NCBI RefSeq assembly: GCF_000214175.1 | Contig: NC_015564.1 | Coordinates: 4,674,810 to 4,738,809, forward strand | Direction: 5' to 3' | Length of the DNA stretch: 64,000 nucleotides | DNA from: Hoyosella subflava DQS3-9A1 | GTDB taxonomy: Bacteria; Actinomycetota; Actinomycetes; Mycobacteriales; Mycobacteriaceae | In this document: piece after piece, positions 24,696-33,825 of the stretch | Numbering within the stretch: position 1 is the stretch's first letter | Layout of the letters: each line of letters starts with the position of its first letter | Translations under genes and position numbers: made by a program | The notes under the pieces: generated by a model | What the model was told of the DNA's origin: nothing | Seen by the model: the letters and a program-made list of their open reading frames with translations, nothing else | The model's database searches: none

Positions 24696-25481
24696 TTAGC
24701 GTCCGCTGCTGCCTTCGATGAGAATGGCGGCGATCTCCTCTGGATCGTCGATCATCGGTACGTGCCCAATCCACGGCATCACGATGACGCGCGCCTGCGG
24801 AAACGTATCGCGCACTTTCGCGGACTCGTAGACGGGAAGAATGAGATCGCCACCACCCCACTGCACCGTGACCGGGACCGATGGGTCGACCTGCGGTGAG
24901 TACGCCCAGTCTTCGCCCTGGATAACATCGATCAGGGAGTTCGAGGTCAATGAGTTGAGATCGCGTAGTGCGTCATCGGGGCTTACCCGCCACGGCCGTC
25001 CGAAGAACGCCCCGAGTGCAACGCTGCGCCCGATCTTGGTGTTCAGCAACGGGCGGCTGACCGGCTTCGCTACCCGTGCAACTGCCCGCATCGCTAGGAA
25101 CGTCTTATTCGTTCGTACCTGGTCTAGTTTGCTGACCCAGAAGCCGCCCGGCGAAAGGGCGGTCGCTGACGCGACAACGCCCCGGGCGGCCAGTTCCAGC
25201 GCAAGCCAGCCACCGAGCGAGTTCCCCGCGACGTGGACCTCATCGCCTTCCGGCGTGATTTTCGGAAGAAACGCTTCGACCTCATCCGCGAGGGCCTGCA
25301 GACACTTCTCCCCTTTGGGCAGTTGGGGGGACTGCCCATGGCTCGGCAAGTCGATTGTGACTACGCGACGGTGCTTCGCCAGCAACGGGATCACCGGATT
25401 CCATACATCCTGACAGTGCACAATCCCATGGATCAGCACCAGAGTGGGGCCCTTGCCGAATACGCGGTACGCGAGGTCCAT
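24696..25481 (-). CDS. alpha/beta-fold hydrolase
   Basis: Protein of 261 aa from ATG 25481. Strand and oxyanion region LVLIHGIVHCQDVW, nucleophile elbow AGNSLGGW (Ser), an acid candidate in WGGGDLILP and catalytic His in WIGHVPMIDDPEEIA. It is of the general esterase/peptidase type with a cap around residues 120-190. Substrate unknown. It lies upstream-adjacent to the end of the ABC importer operon on the same strand, with a gap of 107 bp. Confidence 0.87.
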   Translation of the reverse strand: MDLAYRVFGKGPTLVLIHGIVHCQDVWNPVIPLLAKHRRVVTIDLPSHGQSPQLPKGEKCLQALADEVEAFLPKITPEGDEVHVAGNSLGGWLALELAARGVVASATALSPGGFWVSKLDQVRTNKTFLAMRAVARVAKPVSRPLLNTKIGRSVALGAFFGRPWRVSPDDALRDLNSLTSNSLIDVIQGEDWAYSPQVDPSVPVTVQWGGGDLILPVYESAKVRDTFPQARVIVMPWIGHVPMIDDPEEIAAILIEGSSGR

Positions 25482-25588
25482 GCCCCGATTATCGCCGCTC
25501 GCCCGGTGGAGTCGGCACGGGGGTGGACAGACCCCTTCGGCCATACACCCTCTGCCCCGACCAGGACCCGCCTACAGGCGGTGTGTGG

Positions 25589-25810
25589 TCAGGAGTCTGG
25601 GTGTCTGGTGCGCGCAGGTTCACGGAGTCGCCGCCACTTCCGGTATGTGAACCACAGCAACGTCACACACACGAGCAGAATCACCGATGGGCCGAGTGCC
25701 ACATCGCCCCGAAAGATGACAGCAACTGCACTGAAGAAGGCTATCGCTGTGAAGAAGCTCAAGAATCCAAGGAGCACTTCGAGTCGTTGCCGCAATCCGA
25801 CCGGGTGCAT
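25589..25810 (-). CDS. small two-helix membrane protein coupled to the ABC importer
   Basis: Protein of 73 aa with two hydrophobic segments (LLGFLSFFTAIAFFSAVAVIF and SVILLVCVTLLWFTY) and a basic C-terminus (RKWRRLREPARTRH). Its ATG shares one base with the stop of the sugB-like permease (TGATG), so translation is coupled. It may be an accessory subunit of the transporter. I do not recognise a family. Confidence 0.65.
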   Translation of the reverse strand: MHPVGLRQRLEVLLGFLSFFTAIAFFSAVAVIFRGDVALGPSVILLVCVTLLWFTYRKWRRLREPARTRHPDS

Positions 25811-26727
25811 CAGCTCTTCACACCGCCAGCCGTCAATCCGGAGACGATCCGGCGCTGGAAGATGAGCACCATGATCACGAGCGGAATGGTCACCAAGGTT
25901 CCCGCGGCCATGATCGCCGAGTACGGCTGCGCGAACGGATTGTCTCCGGCGAACCGGGCAATCGCGACCGTGACGGGCTCAGTAGATCGGTTCGAGAGGA
26001 GGCTTGCTAACAGGAACTCATTCCACGTGAAGATGAAGGCCAGGATGGCGGTAGTGAACAGTGCAGGCGCAGCCAGGGGAAGCATGATGATCCGGAATGC
26101 CTGCGCCCGTGTAGCGCCGTCGACGCGAGCTGCTTCCTCGAGTTCCCATGGCAGGTCCCCGAAGAAAGACGTGAGCGTATATACGGTCAGCGGCAGAACG
26201 AAGGAAATGTTCGGAATGACGAGGGCCTGGTACGTTCCGATCCAGTTGATATCCGTGAAGAGCTGGAACAGTGGCGTGACCAGCGAAACGGTGGGGAACA
26301 TTGCGGCTCCAAGAATCACACCCGTGACGACGTACTTCCCGCGAAAGTCAAGACGCGCCAGTGCATAGGCGGTGAAGATCCCCAGCAGCAACGCGATAGC
26401 AGTGGTGGCCGCACCGATTATCAGGCTGTTGATGATCGCGCCCATGAAGTCATTCCCGGCACGCGGCGTGAGTGCGCTGCGGAAGTTATCGAATGTGATG
26501 TGGGTCGGCCACGGGGTCGTGTCGAAGGTGTACCGGTAATCACGGAACGCGGTAACCACCATCCAGTAGAAGGGCGCGAGCCCCCACACTAGGATGAACC
26601 CCACGCCTAGGTAGGTTCGCAGAATCTGACTCCTGCGCTTACGCTGTGCGATCGCCTTTGCTGCCGTGACCTTTCCAGCATTTTCGCGCGAGTGCGGACT
26701 AGGCGGCGCCGTTGTTGCACTTACCAC
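25810..26727 (-). CDS. sugar ABC transporter permease (SugB-like)
   Basis: Protein of 305 aa, MalG-type permease with six membrane helices. The coupling-helix motif is EEAARVDGATRAQAFRIIMLPLAAPALF. The start was set at GTG 26727, one base after the stop of the first permease and preceded by GAAAGGG. It forms the membrane channel with the SugA-like protein and receives substrate from the lipoprotein at 27805-29064. The set resembles LpqY-SugA-SugB of the mycobacterial trehalose importer. No SugC-like ATPase is encoded nearby. Confidence 0.9.
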   Translation of the reverse strand: MVSATTAPPSPHSRENAGKVTAAKAIAQRKRRSQILRTYLGVGFILVWGLAPFYWMVVTAFRDYRYTFDTTPWPTHITFDNFRSALTPRAGNDFMGAIINSLIIGAATTAIALLLGIFTAYALARLDFRGKYVVTGVILGAAMFPTVSLVTPLFQLFTDINWIGTYQALVIPNISFVLPLTVYTLTSFFGDLPWELEEAARVDGATRAQAFRIIMLPLAAPALFTTAILAFIFTWNEFLLASLLSNRSTEPVTVAIARFAGDNPFAQPYSAIMAAGTLVTIPLVIMVLIFQRRIVSGLTAGGVKS

Positions 26728-26728
26728 G

Positions 26729-27778
26729 TCATGCGCCCTTTCGCTCCGCGTCCTGTGTACGAATAGCATTCGCACCCAGCCATTTCACCATGATGAATGC
26801 AACGCCGAATATCATGAGAAATACGAGCGTGGACAACGCTGACGCGCTATTGAAGTTCCCCTGCCTGATGTCAGCGACCACCAGAATCGACACCGTCGTG
26901 GTCGGCGACGCTCCGGAAACTCCGTGCAAAATTGCGGGCAAATCGTACATGCGCAGCACATCAAGGGTTCGGAACAAGATCGCGACCATGAGCGCGGGCT
27001 TGACGAGAGGAAGCGTGATCTGGGTGAATCGCTGCCAGGCGTTGGCGCCATCAACCTTCGCCGCCTCATAAACATCCTGCGGAATCATTTGCAGCCCAGC
27101 GAGAATCAGAAGAGCCACGAATGGCGTAGTTTTCCATACATCCGAAATGATGACCGCGAATCGGGCAGCCCAGTCGTCGGTGAGCCAGCCGACCTGGCGG
27201 CCCATTATCCGATTCGCGATGCCCTGATCGGCGAAAATGAAGTACCAGAGCTTCGCGGTGACTGCTGTCGGTATGGCCCACGGGATCAGAACGCTCGCTC
27301 GGAGCAGCGAACGCCCCATGAACGTCCGGCTCATAATGATGGCCATCCAGAACCCAAGCACGACCTCCACCGTGACGGTGACACCCGCGAAGAAGAACGT
27401 GACGCCGACTGATTCCCAGAAGTTCGAGCACAACGTTCCCGGCGGGCAGGAGATCGTCTCCCCGAGAGAACTTGTGGTCTGCTGGAAGATCCACCTGGTG
27501 TAGTGCGCGATGCCCGCGAAACCGCCATCGATGAACCGGCCCGTGTCCTGATCGAACCCCCGGTCACTCTGGAATGACAAGTACACCGCGCGGAGCACCG
27601 GGTACATGATGACCACAGCGAGGATGACCATCGACGGGGCGATCAGGTATACGGGGCGCCAGTCGCGTTTCCTGCGCGAAGGGCCAGCCTGCTGCGGAGG
27701 CAGCGAAGGGCCAGCCTGCTGCGGAGGCAGCGAAGGGCCGGAGGCATTTGCACCTCCGGCCCTAGCCGATTCAGCCAA
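26729..27778 (-). CDS. sugar ABC transporter permease (SugA-like)
   Basis: Protein of 349 aa, MalF-type permease with six membrane helices. The EAA motif is YEAAKVDGANAWQRFTQITLPLVKPALMVAI. A periplasmic loop holds two Cys (ETISCPPGTLCSNF). The cytoplasmic N-terminus carries the peptide GPSLPPQQA twice, from a 27-bp tandem repeat. It pairs with the SugB-like permease downstream, 1 bp away. Confidence 0.9.
   Translation of the reverse strand: MAESARAGGANASGPSLPPQQAGPSLPPQQAGPSRRKRDWRPVYLIAPSMVILAVVIMYPVLRAVYLSFQSDRGFDQDTGRFIDGGFAGIAHYTRWIFQQTTSSLGETISCPPGTLCSNFWESVGVTFFFAGVTVTVEVVLGFWMAIIMSRTFMGRSLLRASVLIPWAIPTAVTAKLWYFIFADQGIANRIMGRQVGWLTDDWAARFAVIISDVWKTTPFVALLILAGLQMIPQDVYEAAKVDGANAWQRFTQITLPLVKPALMVAILFRTLDVLRMYDLPAILHGVSGASPTTTVSILVVADIRQGNFNSASALSTLVFLMIFGVAFIMVKWLGANAIRTQDAERKGA
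27677..27739. repeat. 27-bp tandem repeat in the SugA-like gene
   Basis: Two identical 27-bp units (27677-27703, 27704-27730) and a third partial unit of 9 bp (27731-27739). They encode the duplicated GPSLPPQQA peptide in the cytoplasmic N-terminus. In-frame copy-number change would be tolerated. Confidence 0.9.
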
Positions 27779-27804
27779 GTGAATCTCCTTCAGTCCCCCA
27801 GGAG

Positions 27805-29064
27805 TTAGCGTCCTGCGGCGTCGATCGCGGATTGCATGTCAGCAATCGCTTCATCCACAGACTTGTCGCCACGGATTGCAGCATAGGCATTGTCGCGGAT
27901 CGCAGTCGAGATGGCCTCGTAGAACGGGGTGACTGGGCGCGGCTCCGCGTTCTGCAGTGATTCTTTCAGCGCCTGCAGGTAGGGGTATTCCTCGAGAAGT
28001 TCTTCGTCGTCATAGACCGATTCGAGGACCGGCGGGAACGCGGCCTCCATAAAGGAGCGCTGGTTCTCTTCACTCTGTACGAACTCGATGAAGTCGCGCG
28101 CGGTGGCTTTGTTCTCGGAGAAAACGCTGATGCCGTTGTTGTATCCACCCAGCGTCGACGCTCCGACGCCATCCTTGCCTGGAAGCGGAGCGACAGCAAA
28201 GTCGCCTGCGATCTCTGACTCCTCACTCTCACCGATGGCATACATGTACGGCCAGTTGCGCGCGTACATCGCGTCACCGCCCGTGAAGGTCAAGTGTGTT
28301 TCTTCTTCGGAGAATCCTGTTGCGCGCTGTGGGATCACGCCATCTGCGAACGAGTCGACAAGCAGTTGAAGTGCTTCATGAACCTCGGGAGTGTCAACCT
28401 CGGGTGTCTGGCCGTCCTCACCGACAATCGCGCCGCCGAAGGCGTTTACAGCCTCCGACACATTCACCGTGAGTCCCTCATAGTTGCGGAACTGACCGAT
28501 GTAGCAGTCGATTCCTTCATCGAAGGCTGCGGGGCACGATTCAATCAGCTCATCCCACGTCTCCGGAGGAGTCTCCACAAGGTCAGTCCGGTAAAAGAGA
28601 AGTGCGCCGTTTGTGTTCTGGGGTGCCGCGTAGAGGGTGTCGCGGTAGGTGGCGCTCTCCACGGTTGCAGGGAGGAGTCCCGACGTCTCTATCGCAAGTT
28701 CGTCTTCGAGGGGCTGCAGCCAGCCCTCTGCTGCGAACTCCGCGGTCCACACGACGTCTAGCGCCATCACGTCGTACTGACCGTCCTGGGCCTGCAGTGA
28801 TTGCACGAGGGCGTTGCGTTGCTCATCGGCTTCACCAGGAAGTTCGATGAACTCGACCTGCTCGTCCGGGTTGTCTTCGTTCCAGCGATCGATGACCTGC
28901 ATCATCACCGCGGCGTCATTCCTGCCCATCGCGAAGGAAATTGGCCCGCGGCCATCGAGGTTTTCCTCGGCCGCCTGATCAGCGCTCAAGGGGTTAGAAC
29001 ACCCTGTCAGCAGCAGCGCAGTCGCCGCACCCGCTGCGAGTAGCGCTCGTGGGATCAAAGACAT
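27805..29064 (-). CDS. sugar-binding lipoprotein (LpqY-like)
   Basis: Protein of 419 aa from ATG 29064. The lipoprotein signal is MSLIPRALLAAGAATALLLTGCSN. It is a type-1 extracellular solute-binding protein: ISFAMGRNDAAVMMQVIDRWNEDNPDEQVEFIELP, YDVMALDVVWTAEFAAEGWLQPL, YAAPQNTNGALLFYRTDLVETPPETWDELI, MYARNWPYMYA and LGGYNNGISVFSENKATARDFIEFV. It is the likely trehalose or other disaccharide receptor. First gene of the importer operon (binding protein, two permeases, small membrane protein). Confidence 0.91.
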   Translation of the reverse strand: MSLIPRALLAAGAATALLLTGCSNPLSADQAAEENLDGRGPISFAMGRNDAAVMMQVIDRWNEDNPDEQVEFIELPGEADEQRNALVQSLQAQDGQYDVMALDVVWTAEFAAEGWLQPLEDELAIETSGLLPATVESATYRDTLYAAPQNTNGALLFYRTDLVETPPETWDELIESCPAAFDEGIDCYIGQFRNYEGLTVNVSEAVNAFGGAIVGEDGQTPEVDTPEVHEALQLLVDSFADGVIPQRATGFSEEETHLTFTGGDAMYARNWPYMYAIGESEESEIAGDFAVAPLPGKDGVGASTLGGYNNGISVFSENKATARDFIEFVQSEENQRSFMEAAFPPVLESVYDDEELLEEYPYLQALKESLQNAEPRPVTPFYEAISTAIRDNAYAAIRGDKSVDEAIADMQSAIDAAGR

Positions 29065-29345
29065 TGTCACTCCAGTTCTATCGTGCCTCACAGTGCCACA
29101 CCGTGTTACGCAGCAATCACCGTCGGCAAACAGTGTGCCCTCTCACACCAACAAATAGCGGCATTTGCGTCTCGACACCGCATCGATCAGCGTGCCCGCC
29201 TACAGAACAGACCTGTTTTGCGGCCTACTGCATCCGTGTTCTTCGGGCGTCTTCTTAGCCGTTACCGCACCCTCCCCTGCTGCTCACCTCACCTCTCTAC
29301 TGTCCGGGACGATCAGCAGCCCGTGAGCCGTCGTAGGAGCGATTC

Positions 29346-31418
29346 GTGACACTGCAGCCCCTATACCTCTTCGTCAAACATGATGGGACGTCCTCCCGTT
29401 CACACCTGACGTGCCAGTATCGCTGCGGCGACGCATGCTCTCAGCCCGTTCCGAATACGTCCGAGAATCCGTACTTTCGCGATGTCGCACGCATGGCCCT
29501 CGATCGGCGTACCGTCCTTCGCCGGGGTGCGCTCGCTGTGCTCACGGCGAGTGCCGGTGGTTCGCTCCTCTCCGTGGGCACCGGTTCGGCTGCAGCGCAG
29601 CCAGGCTCGATCGACGTCGGATCCGGGGATTTATTACTAGATCTCGTACCTCCTCCTCCCGGACTGGATTTCGAGGCCGTCGTGCCGAACAATCGAGACG
29701 CAGTTGTGGTCCCTCCCGGCTATTCCAGTGGTGTCGTCATCCGGTGGGGCGATCCGGTGATGCCAGGAGCGCCGGAGTTCGATTTCGGCAATCAAACAGC
29801 GGCAGCCCAGGAAAAGCAGTTCGGCTACAACAACGATTTCGCCGCACTTTTGCCGATCGCCGGAGCTCTGAACGAGTACCTCCTGGTCGTCAGCCACGAG
29901 TACACCACGGAGCCGGCGATGTTCTTCGGGTACGACGAGGACGAACCGACTGAGGATCAAGTCCGGATTGCGTGGGCCGCGCATGGACTCTCGGTCGTCA
30001 AGGTGGAGGGGCATCCGGGCGGTGGCGCGCTCGTCCCCATGATGTCGAATCTGAACCGCCGCCTCACCGCGACTTCCGAGTTCCGGTTGACAGGTCCCGC
30101 AGCCGGAAGCTCGTTGGTGCGTACTACCGCGGATCCCACTGGAACACGGGTACTCGGTACGCTGAACAACTGCGCAGGCGGTGTAACCCCGTGGGGAACT
30201 GTTCTTTCCGGCGAGGAGAACTTCAACCAATATTTTGGCAACGGTGACGGAGTGACTGCGGAGCCCGCTCGTACCCGGTTGCGCCGGTACGGCATCACAG
30301 GCGAAGCGTCGAACCGTCGCTGGGAGAGTTTCGATTCCCGGTTTGATGTGACCAGAGAACTCAACGAGCCCAACCGGTTTGGGTACATCGTCGAGATCGA
30401 CCCGTGGGATCCCGCGTCGATGCCGGTGAAGCACACCGCGATGGGGCGGTTCAAACATGAAGGCGCGACGATTTACGTCACGGGTGACGGTACGGTCGTC
30501 TCGTACATGGGCGACGACGAGCGATTCGACTACATCTACAAATTCGTTTCGTCGAAGAAGATCATGCCGGGTGACGGGGCGGCGTCCATGCGTCACAACA
30601 TGACGATTCTCGATGAGGGCACCCTGTATGTCGCGCGATTCCAGGGAAATTCACCAGCGGCGGAGATCGACGGTTCAGGCCGTCTGCCAGCGGATGACAG
30701 GTTCGATGGCAGCGGCGAGTGGCTGCCCTTGCTGCGCTCAGAAGGCGAGACTGCCACGTCATTTGTGGAGGGCTTCAGCGCTGAGGAAGTGGCCGTTTTC
30801 ACGCGCCTGGCCGCGGACAAAGTAGGGGCGACAAAAATGGACCGTCCCGAAGACGTCGAGGCGAATCCAAAGACTGGAAAGGTCTACGCGGCGCTGACGA
30901 ATAACACCCGGCGTGGTTCCGGAGGCTATCCACGCGCCGACGAGGCCAACCCCCGCCACGGCAACAAGAATGGTCACGTGCTCGAGTTAGAGGACGACCA
31001 CGCAGGCACCACGTTCACCTGGAACATCCTGCTTGTTTGCGGTGACCCCGCGACTGCCGACTCGTACTTTGGTGGTTTCGACAAGTCCCGGGTCAGTCCG
31101 ATTTCATGCCCCGACAATGTTGCCTTCGATCCTTTTGGCAACCTCTGGATCGCCACGGATGGAAACGCGCTGGGAACTAACGAAGGTCTCTTCTCCGTTG
31201 TGCTGGACGGCCCGCGCCGCGGCGAGACGAAACAGTTTCTAACAGTTCCTGTCGGAGCAGAGACGTGCGGACCGATCGTGACCGAGGAGCGCGTGCTCGT
31301 TTGCGTCCAGCACCCCGGTGAAAGCGACAACTACACGGCGGAAACGCCGGCTTCACACTGGCCGGACGGGGGCACCTCGCAGCCCCGCCCGGCAGTTGTC
31401 GCTGTGTGGAACGGTTAG
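29346..31418 (+). CDS. phoX: PhoX-family alkaline phosphatase
   Basis: Protein of 690 aa from GTG 29346. The family (DUF839) hydrolyses phosphate esters outside the cell using Ca/Fe. The first 50 residues, with the Cys motif LTCQYRCGDAC and PNTSENPYF, are conserved in actinobacterial PhoX, which justifies this early start. A Tat signal (DRRTVLRRGALAVLTASAGG) follows. Downstream family motifs are SHEYTTEPAMFF, LNNCAGGVTPWGTVLSGEENF, GRFKHEGATIY, YMGDDERFDYIYKFV, MDRPEDVEANPKTGKVYAALTNN and SCPDNVAFDPFGNLWIATDGN. The gene overlaps the convergent small secreted protein gene by 4 bp. Confidence 0.9.
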   Translation: MTLQPLYLFVKHDGTSSRSHLTCQYRCGDACSQPVPNTSENPYFRDVARMALDRRTVLRRGALAVLTASAGGSLLSVGTGSAAAQPGSIDVGSGDLLLDLVPPPPGLDFEAVVPNNRDAVVVPPGYSSGVVIRWGDPVMPGAPEFDFGNQTAAAQEKQFGYNNDFAALLPIAGALNEYLLVVSHEYTTEPAMFFGYDEDEPTEDQVRIAWAAHGLSVVKVEGHPGGGALVPMMSNLNRRLTATSEFRLTGPAAGSSLVRTTADPTGTRVLGTLNNCAGGVTPWGTVLSGEENFNQYFGNGDGVTAEPARTRLRRYGITGEASNRRWESFDSRFDVTRELNEPNRFGYIVEIDPWDPASMPVKHTAMGRFKHEGATIYVTGDGTVVSYMGDDERFDYIYKFVSSKKIMPGDGAASMRHNMTILDEGTLYVARFQGNSPAAEIDGSGRLPADDRFDGSGEWLPLLRSEGETATSFVEGFSAEEVAVFTRLAADKVGATKMDRPEDVEANPKTGKVYAALTNNTRRGSGGYPRADEANPRHGNKNGHVLELEDDHAGTTFTWNILLVCGDPATADSYFGGFDKSRVSPISCPDNVAFDPFGNLWIATDGNALGTNEGLFSVVLDGPRRGETKQFLTVPVGAETCGPIVTEERVLVCVQHPGESDNYTAETPASHWPDGGTSQPRPAVVAVWNG

Positions 31419-31765
31419 CGGGTTTCTGACCACAGCATCTGCGTGATGGGCAGCATGCCCCCCTCGCCTAGGCATGTGGCGAATGATGGCTGCCCTACTG
31501 GCATCCACGGCCCAGTCACTCGCATCGTCGTGAAACCGTGGCTGCTGCCACCGATCTGCGGGAAGACCCGGTCTACACAATCCATGACGATCCGGTGCTC
31601 GCCAGTTCCTTCCAGACAGAGCGAAAGCCCTGCCACTCCCATCGGAAGGTACGGGCAGTCGGCGGGTTGTTGCGCTTGACCTGTCGCAGCCGCGGCGAGC
31701 ATCGTCCCGGCCGCGACCACGCCCGCGCATGCCCCAGCGGCCATCAGCCTCACGATTTTCCCCAT
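31415..31765 (-). CDS. small secreted protein downstream of an amine oxidase
   Basis: Protein of 116 aa from ATG 31765 with AAGGGAT upstream. A signal peptide (MGKIVRLMAAGACAGVVAAGTMLAAAATGQA-QQ) precedes a mature protein of about 85 residues with four Cys (DCPYLP, LSLCLEG, VMDCVDRV, FATCLGEGG), probably two disulfides. I do not recognise a family. It lies 16 bp after the flavin amine oxidase stop, so both are likely co-transcribed. Confidence 0.7.
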   Translation of the reverse strand: MGKIVRLMAAGACAGVVAAGTMLAAAATGQAQQPADCPYLPMGVAGLSLCLEGTGEHRIVMDCVDRVFPQIGGSSHGFTTMRVTGPWMPVGQPSFATCLGEGGMLPITQMLWSETR

Positions 31766-31781
31766 AGCGCTGATCCCTTCG

Positions 31782-33455
31782 TCATTTGGTCTGTTCGGAA
31801 ATGCTATCGAGATCCACGGGTGCAAGCTCGTGAAACCGGTCACCCGGGCCTGGATTCTCGGAATGAGACTGCCCGCCAAGCTGTTTCTGGACCGCCCATA
31901 CTGCGTTCAGGGCAGTGGTTACTGCTCCCTCCGCCCAGCCAGACGTGAATGAGATGTCATCTCCCGCGATGTAGATGCCGCGGTGGCGGTCGAGGAAGTT
32001 GTCCTGCATAAAGTGGGTAAACAACCGGCGCTGGTATCTGTAGTGCCCGGGAAGATTATTTCCGAAGGCACCCATGAAGTTCGGATCGCTTTCCCACGAG
32101 ACGGTGATCGGTTTGCCACGAATGTGCGCTGCTATGTCGACGTCAGGGTAGATCTTCCGTAATGAGTGCAGCATGAGGCGAACACGTTCATCTGGGTCCA
32201 GCGCGAGCCACTTCAACGCATCGTCATTCCAGGTGTAGCTCAGGCAAATCAAGGCCGGCCGGTCTGGCCCGTCGTCGAGGAGGTAGGTTGCTCTGGTTAG
32301 CCGGTCCGTGAGCGTCATGCTCATGACGTCCCGGCCGGTGCTTGGGTCCCGGTCAAGCCAGAACGGCCGGTCCACCATCACGAACGTTTTGGACGACTGC
32401 ATGTAGTGACTGCGTTCCATTGCCGCCCAGAGTTCCTGACTGAAAAGGGATTCGTCGCAGTCGATTTGTGCAGAAAGCAACCACGTCTGGCATGTCGCGA
32501 CGACGGCCGGGTACGTGGCCGAGTTCCCCAGGCGGTCCTCGACGCTGATTGCTGTGGGTGATACGCGGTGCACCGCCTTCACACCTACCCGTGGACCAGC
32601 TGGGTGCAACGCGGCGAGCGAAGTTCCGTGTGGCCAGTGCATCAGGCCCTGTGCTGGGTGCTTCCACAGCGCGCGCGCGACGGTGTCCGCTCCCCCGATG
32701 ATGCGCCGTTGATCGATGTCCGCGTTGGTGAACACCACCCGCAGTACTTCAAGGATGGAGTTAGGGAAATCGGTATCCCATCCGCCCGTGCCGAATCCGA
32801 CTTGACCGAATGTCTCGCGGAACGAAAATGGGGCAGCCCGGAAAGCACGTGATCGGGCTAAGAATCCGTAGAAGGACTCGTCATCGAGTCGACCGACGAG
32901 CTCGTTCCAGAGCAGTTTGATCGCACGCGTGTCACGCGCACTGATTGCGGCCTGGATCGTTTCGCGGCCTACCTCATCGAGGCAGTCTGCCCAGGCTGCG
33001 GCGACGTCGCGGAAAAGCGGAGGAAGGTCCTGAATCGTCTGCGCGTAGTGCCGCACTCCGGCAAGTTCGATGACGGTGCTGGATGTCGCTTGCGACAGCG
33101 GATTCGGGAAAGGCCTCGTGCTGACGTCGCACGCATCGACGTAGTGGAAGAACGCTCGGCCTGACGCGGGGAAACGCATGGCCCCGAGATCAGCCGCCGG
33201 GGATTCTGGGCCATCGAACCGTACGCTGCGCATCCGACCGCCGAGGTGAGCAGATTCGTACACGACGGGACGTAAACCGAGGCGCATTAGTTCATGGGCC
33301 GCGACGAGACCGGCCATTCCGGCTCCGATGACCGCCACTTCCGTCCCCTGGGCATCCTGAGGTATGGAGCCGAGACCCGCTCGATGCGATAGGTACTCGT
33401 CGTACGAGAACGGGAAGTCCGGAACGAGCATCGTGAGCAGCGGCGCAGCTGTCAT
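31782..33455 (-). CDS. flavin-dependent amine oxidase/monooxygenase
   Basis: Protein of 557 aa of the FAD amine oxidase superfamily, closest by eye to bacterial tryptophan 2-monooxygenase/phenylalanine oxidase types. The FAD-binding dinucleotide fold is VAVIGAGMAGLVAAHELMRLGLRPVVYES, followed by LGGRMRS and DLGAMRFP. The C-terminal FAD motif is RGIYIAGDDISFTSGWAEGAVTTALNAV. ATG 33455 has GGAG 6 bases upstream; a GTG at 33518 would add 21 residues. The substrate is probably an aromatic or other L-amino acid (inference). No signal peptide. Confidence 0.87.
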   Translation of the reverse strand: MTAAPLLTMLVPDFPFSYDEYLSHRAGLGSIPQDAQGTEVAVIGAGMAGLVAAHELMRLGLRPVVYESAHLGGRMRSVRFDGPESPAADLGAMRFPASGRAFFHYVDACDVSTRPFPNPLSQATSSTVIELAGVRHYAQTIQDLPPLFRDVAAAWADCLDEVGRETIQAAISARDTRAIKLLWNELVGRLDDESFYGFLARSRAFRAAPFSFRETFGQVGFGTGGWDTDFPNSILEVLRVVFTNADIDQRRIIGGADTVARALWKHPAQGLMHWPHGTSLAALHPAGPRVGVKAVHRVSPTAISVEDRLGNSATYPAVVATCQTWLLSAQIDCDESLFSQELWAAMERSHYMQSSKTFVMVDRPFWLDRDPSTGRDVMSMTLTDRLTRATYLLDDGPDRPALICLSYTWNDDALKWLALDPDERVRLMLHSLRKIYPDVDIAAHIRGKPITVSWESDPNFMGAFGNNLPGHYRYQRRLFTHFMQDNFLDRHRGIYIAGDDISFTSGWAEGAVTTALNAVWAVQKQLGGQSHSENPGPGDRFHELAPVDLDSISEQTK

Positions 33456-33573
33456 GCCATCTCCGTCGGTCGGGTGCCCGATCCGCAAATCGGGCGGCTC
33501 AGCGAGCAGGTGGTTCACCCTACTTGAAAAGGGGTTTTATGAGTTTTCATTCGAGTGCCAATTTCCGGGCACC

Positions 33574-33621
33574 CGTCCGGTCATGCGTCCGGTCATGCGC
33601 CCGGGCATGCCCGCGAGCAGG
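33574..33621. repeat. 12-bp tandem units and a CATGCCC dispersed repeat copy
   Basis: CGTCCGGTCATG occurs twice in tandem (33574-33585, 33586-33597), then CGCCCGGGCATG (33598-33609) runs into CATGCCCGCGAGCAGG (33606-33621). That 16-mer recurs near 38.5, 39.7 and 39.8 kb. A perfect 12-bp palindrome CGGGCATGCCCG spans 33602-33613. The surrounding 370-bp gap (33456-33825) has no supported gene. Confidence 0.75.
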
Positions 33622-33825
33622 CAGCGGTCATGTGACTGGTCAGGGTAATGGTGCTGCCCAGTGGCGTTACGGGCCACGCGTACCACCCTTGCGTGGGTTG
33701 GTCGCAACCGCATCAAGGTTGGGTTCCGGTTCTCGAACAACCCGCTCGACGCACTGCGCTCATGTAGGCACGTCGAAGTCGCCCACATACAGAGGGATGA
33801 TTCAGCAGCGACTAGCCTGGCACCT

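Noticed and set aside
33574..33621. Possible CRISPR array
   Set aside because: Units are only 12 bp, directly adjacent without unique spacers, and no cas gene is present.
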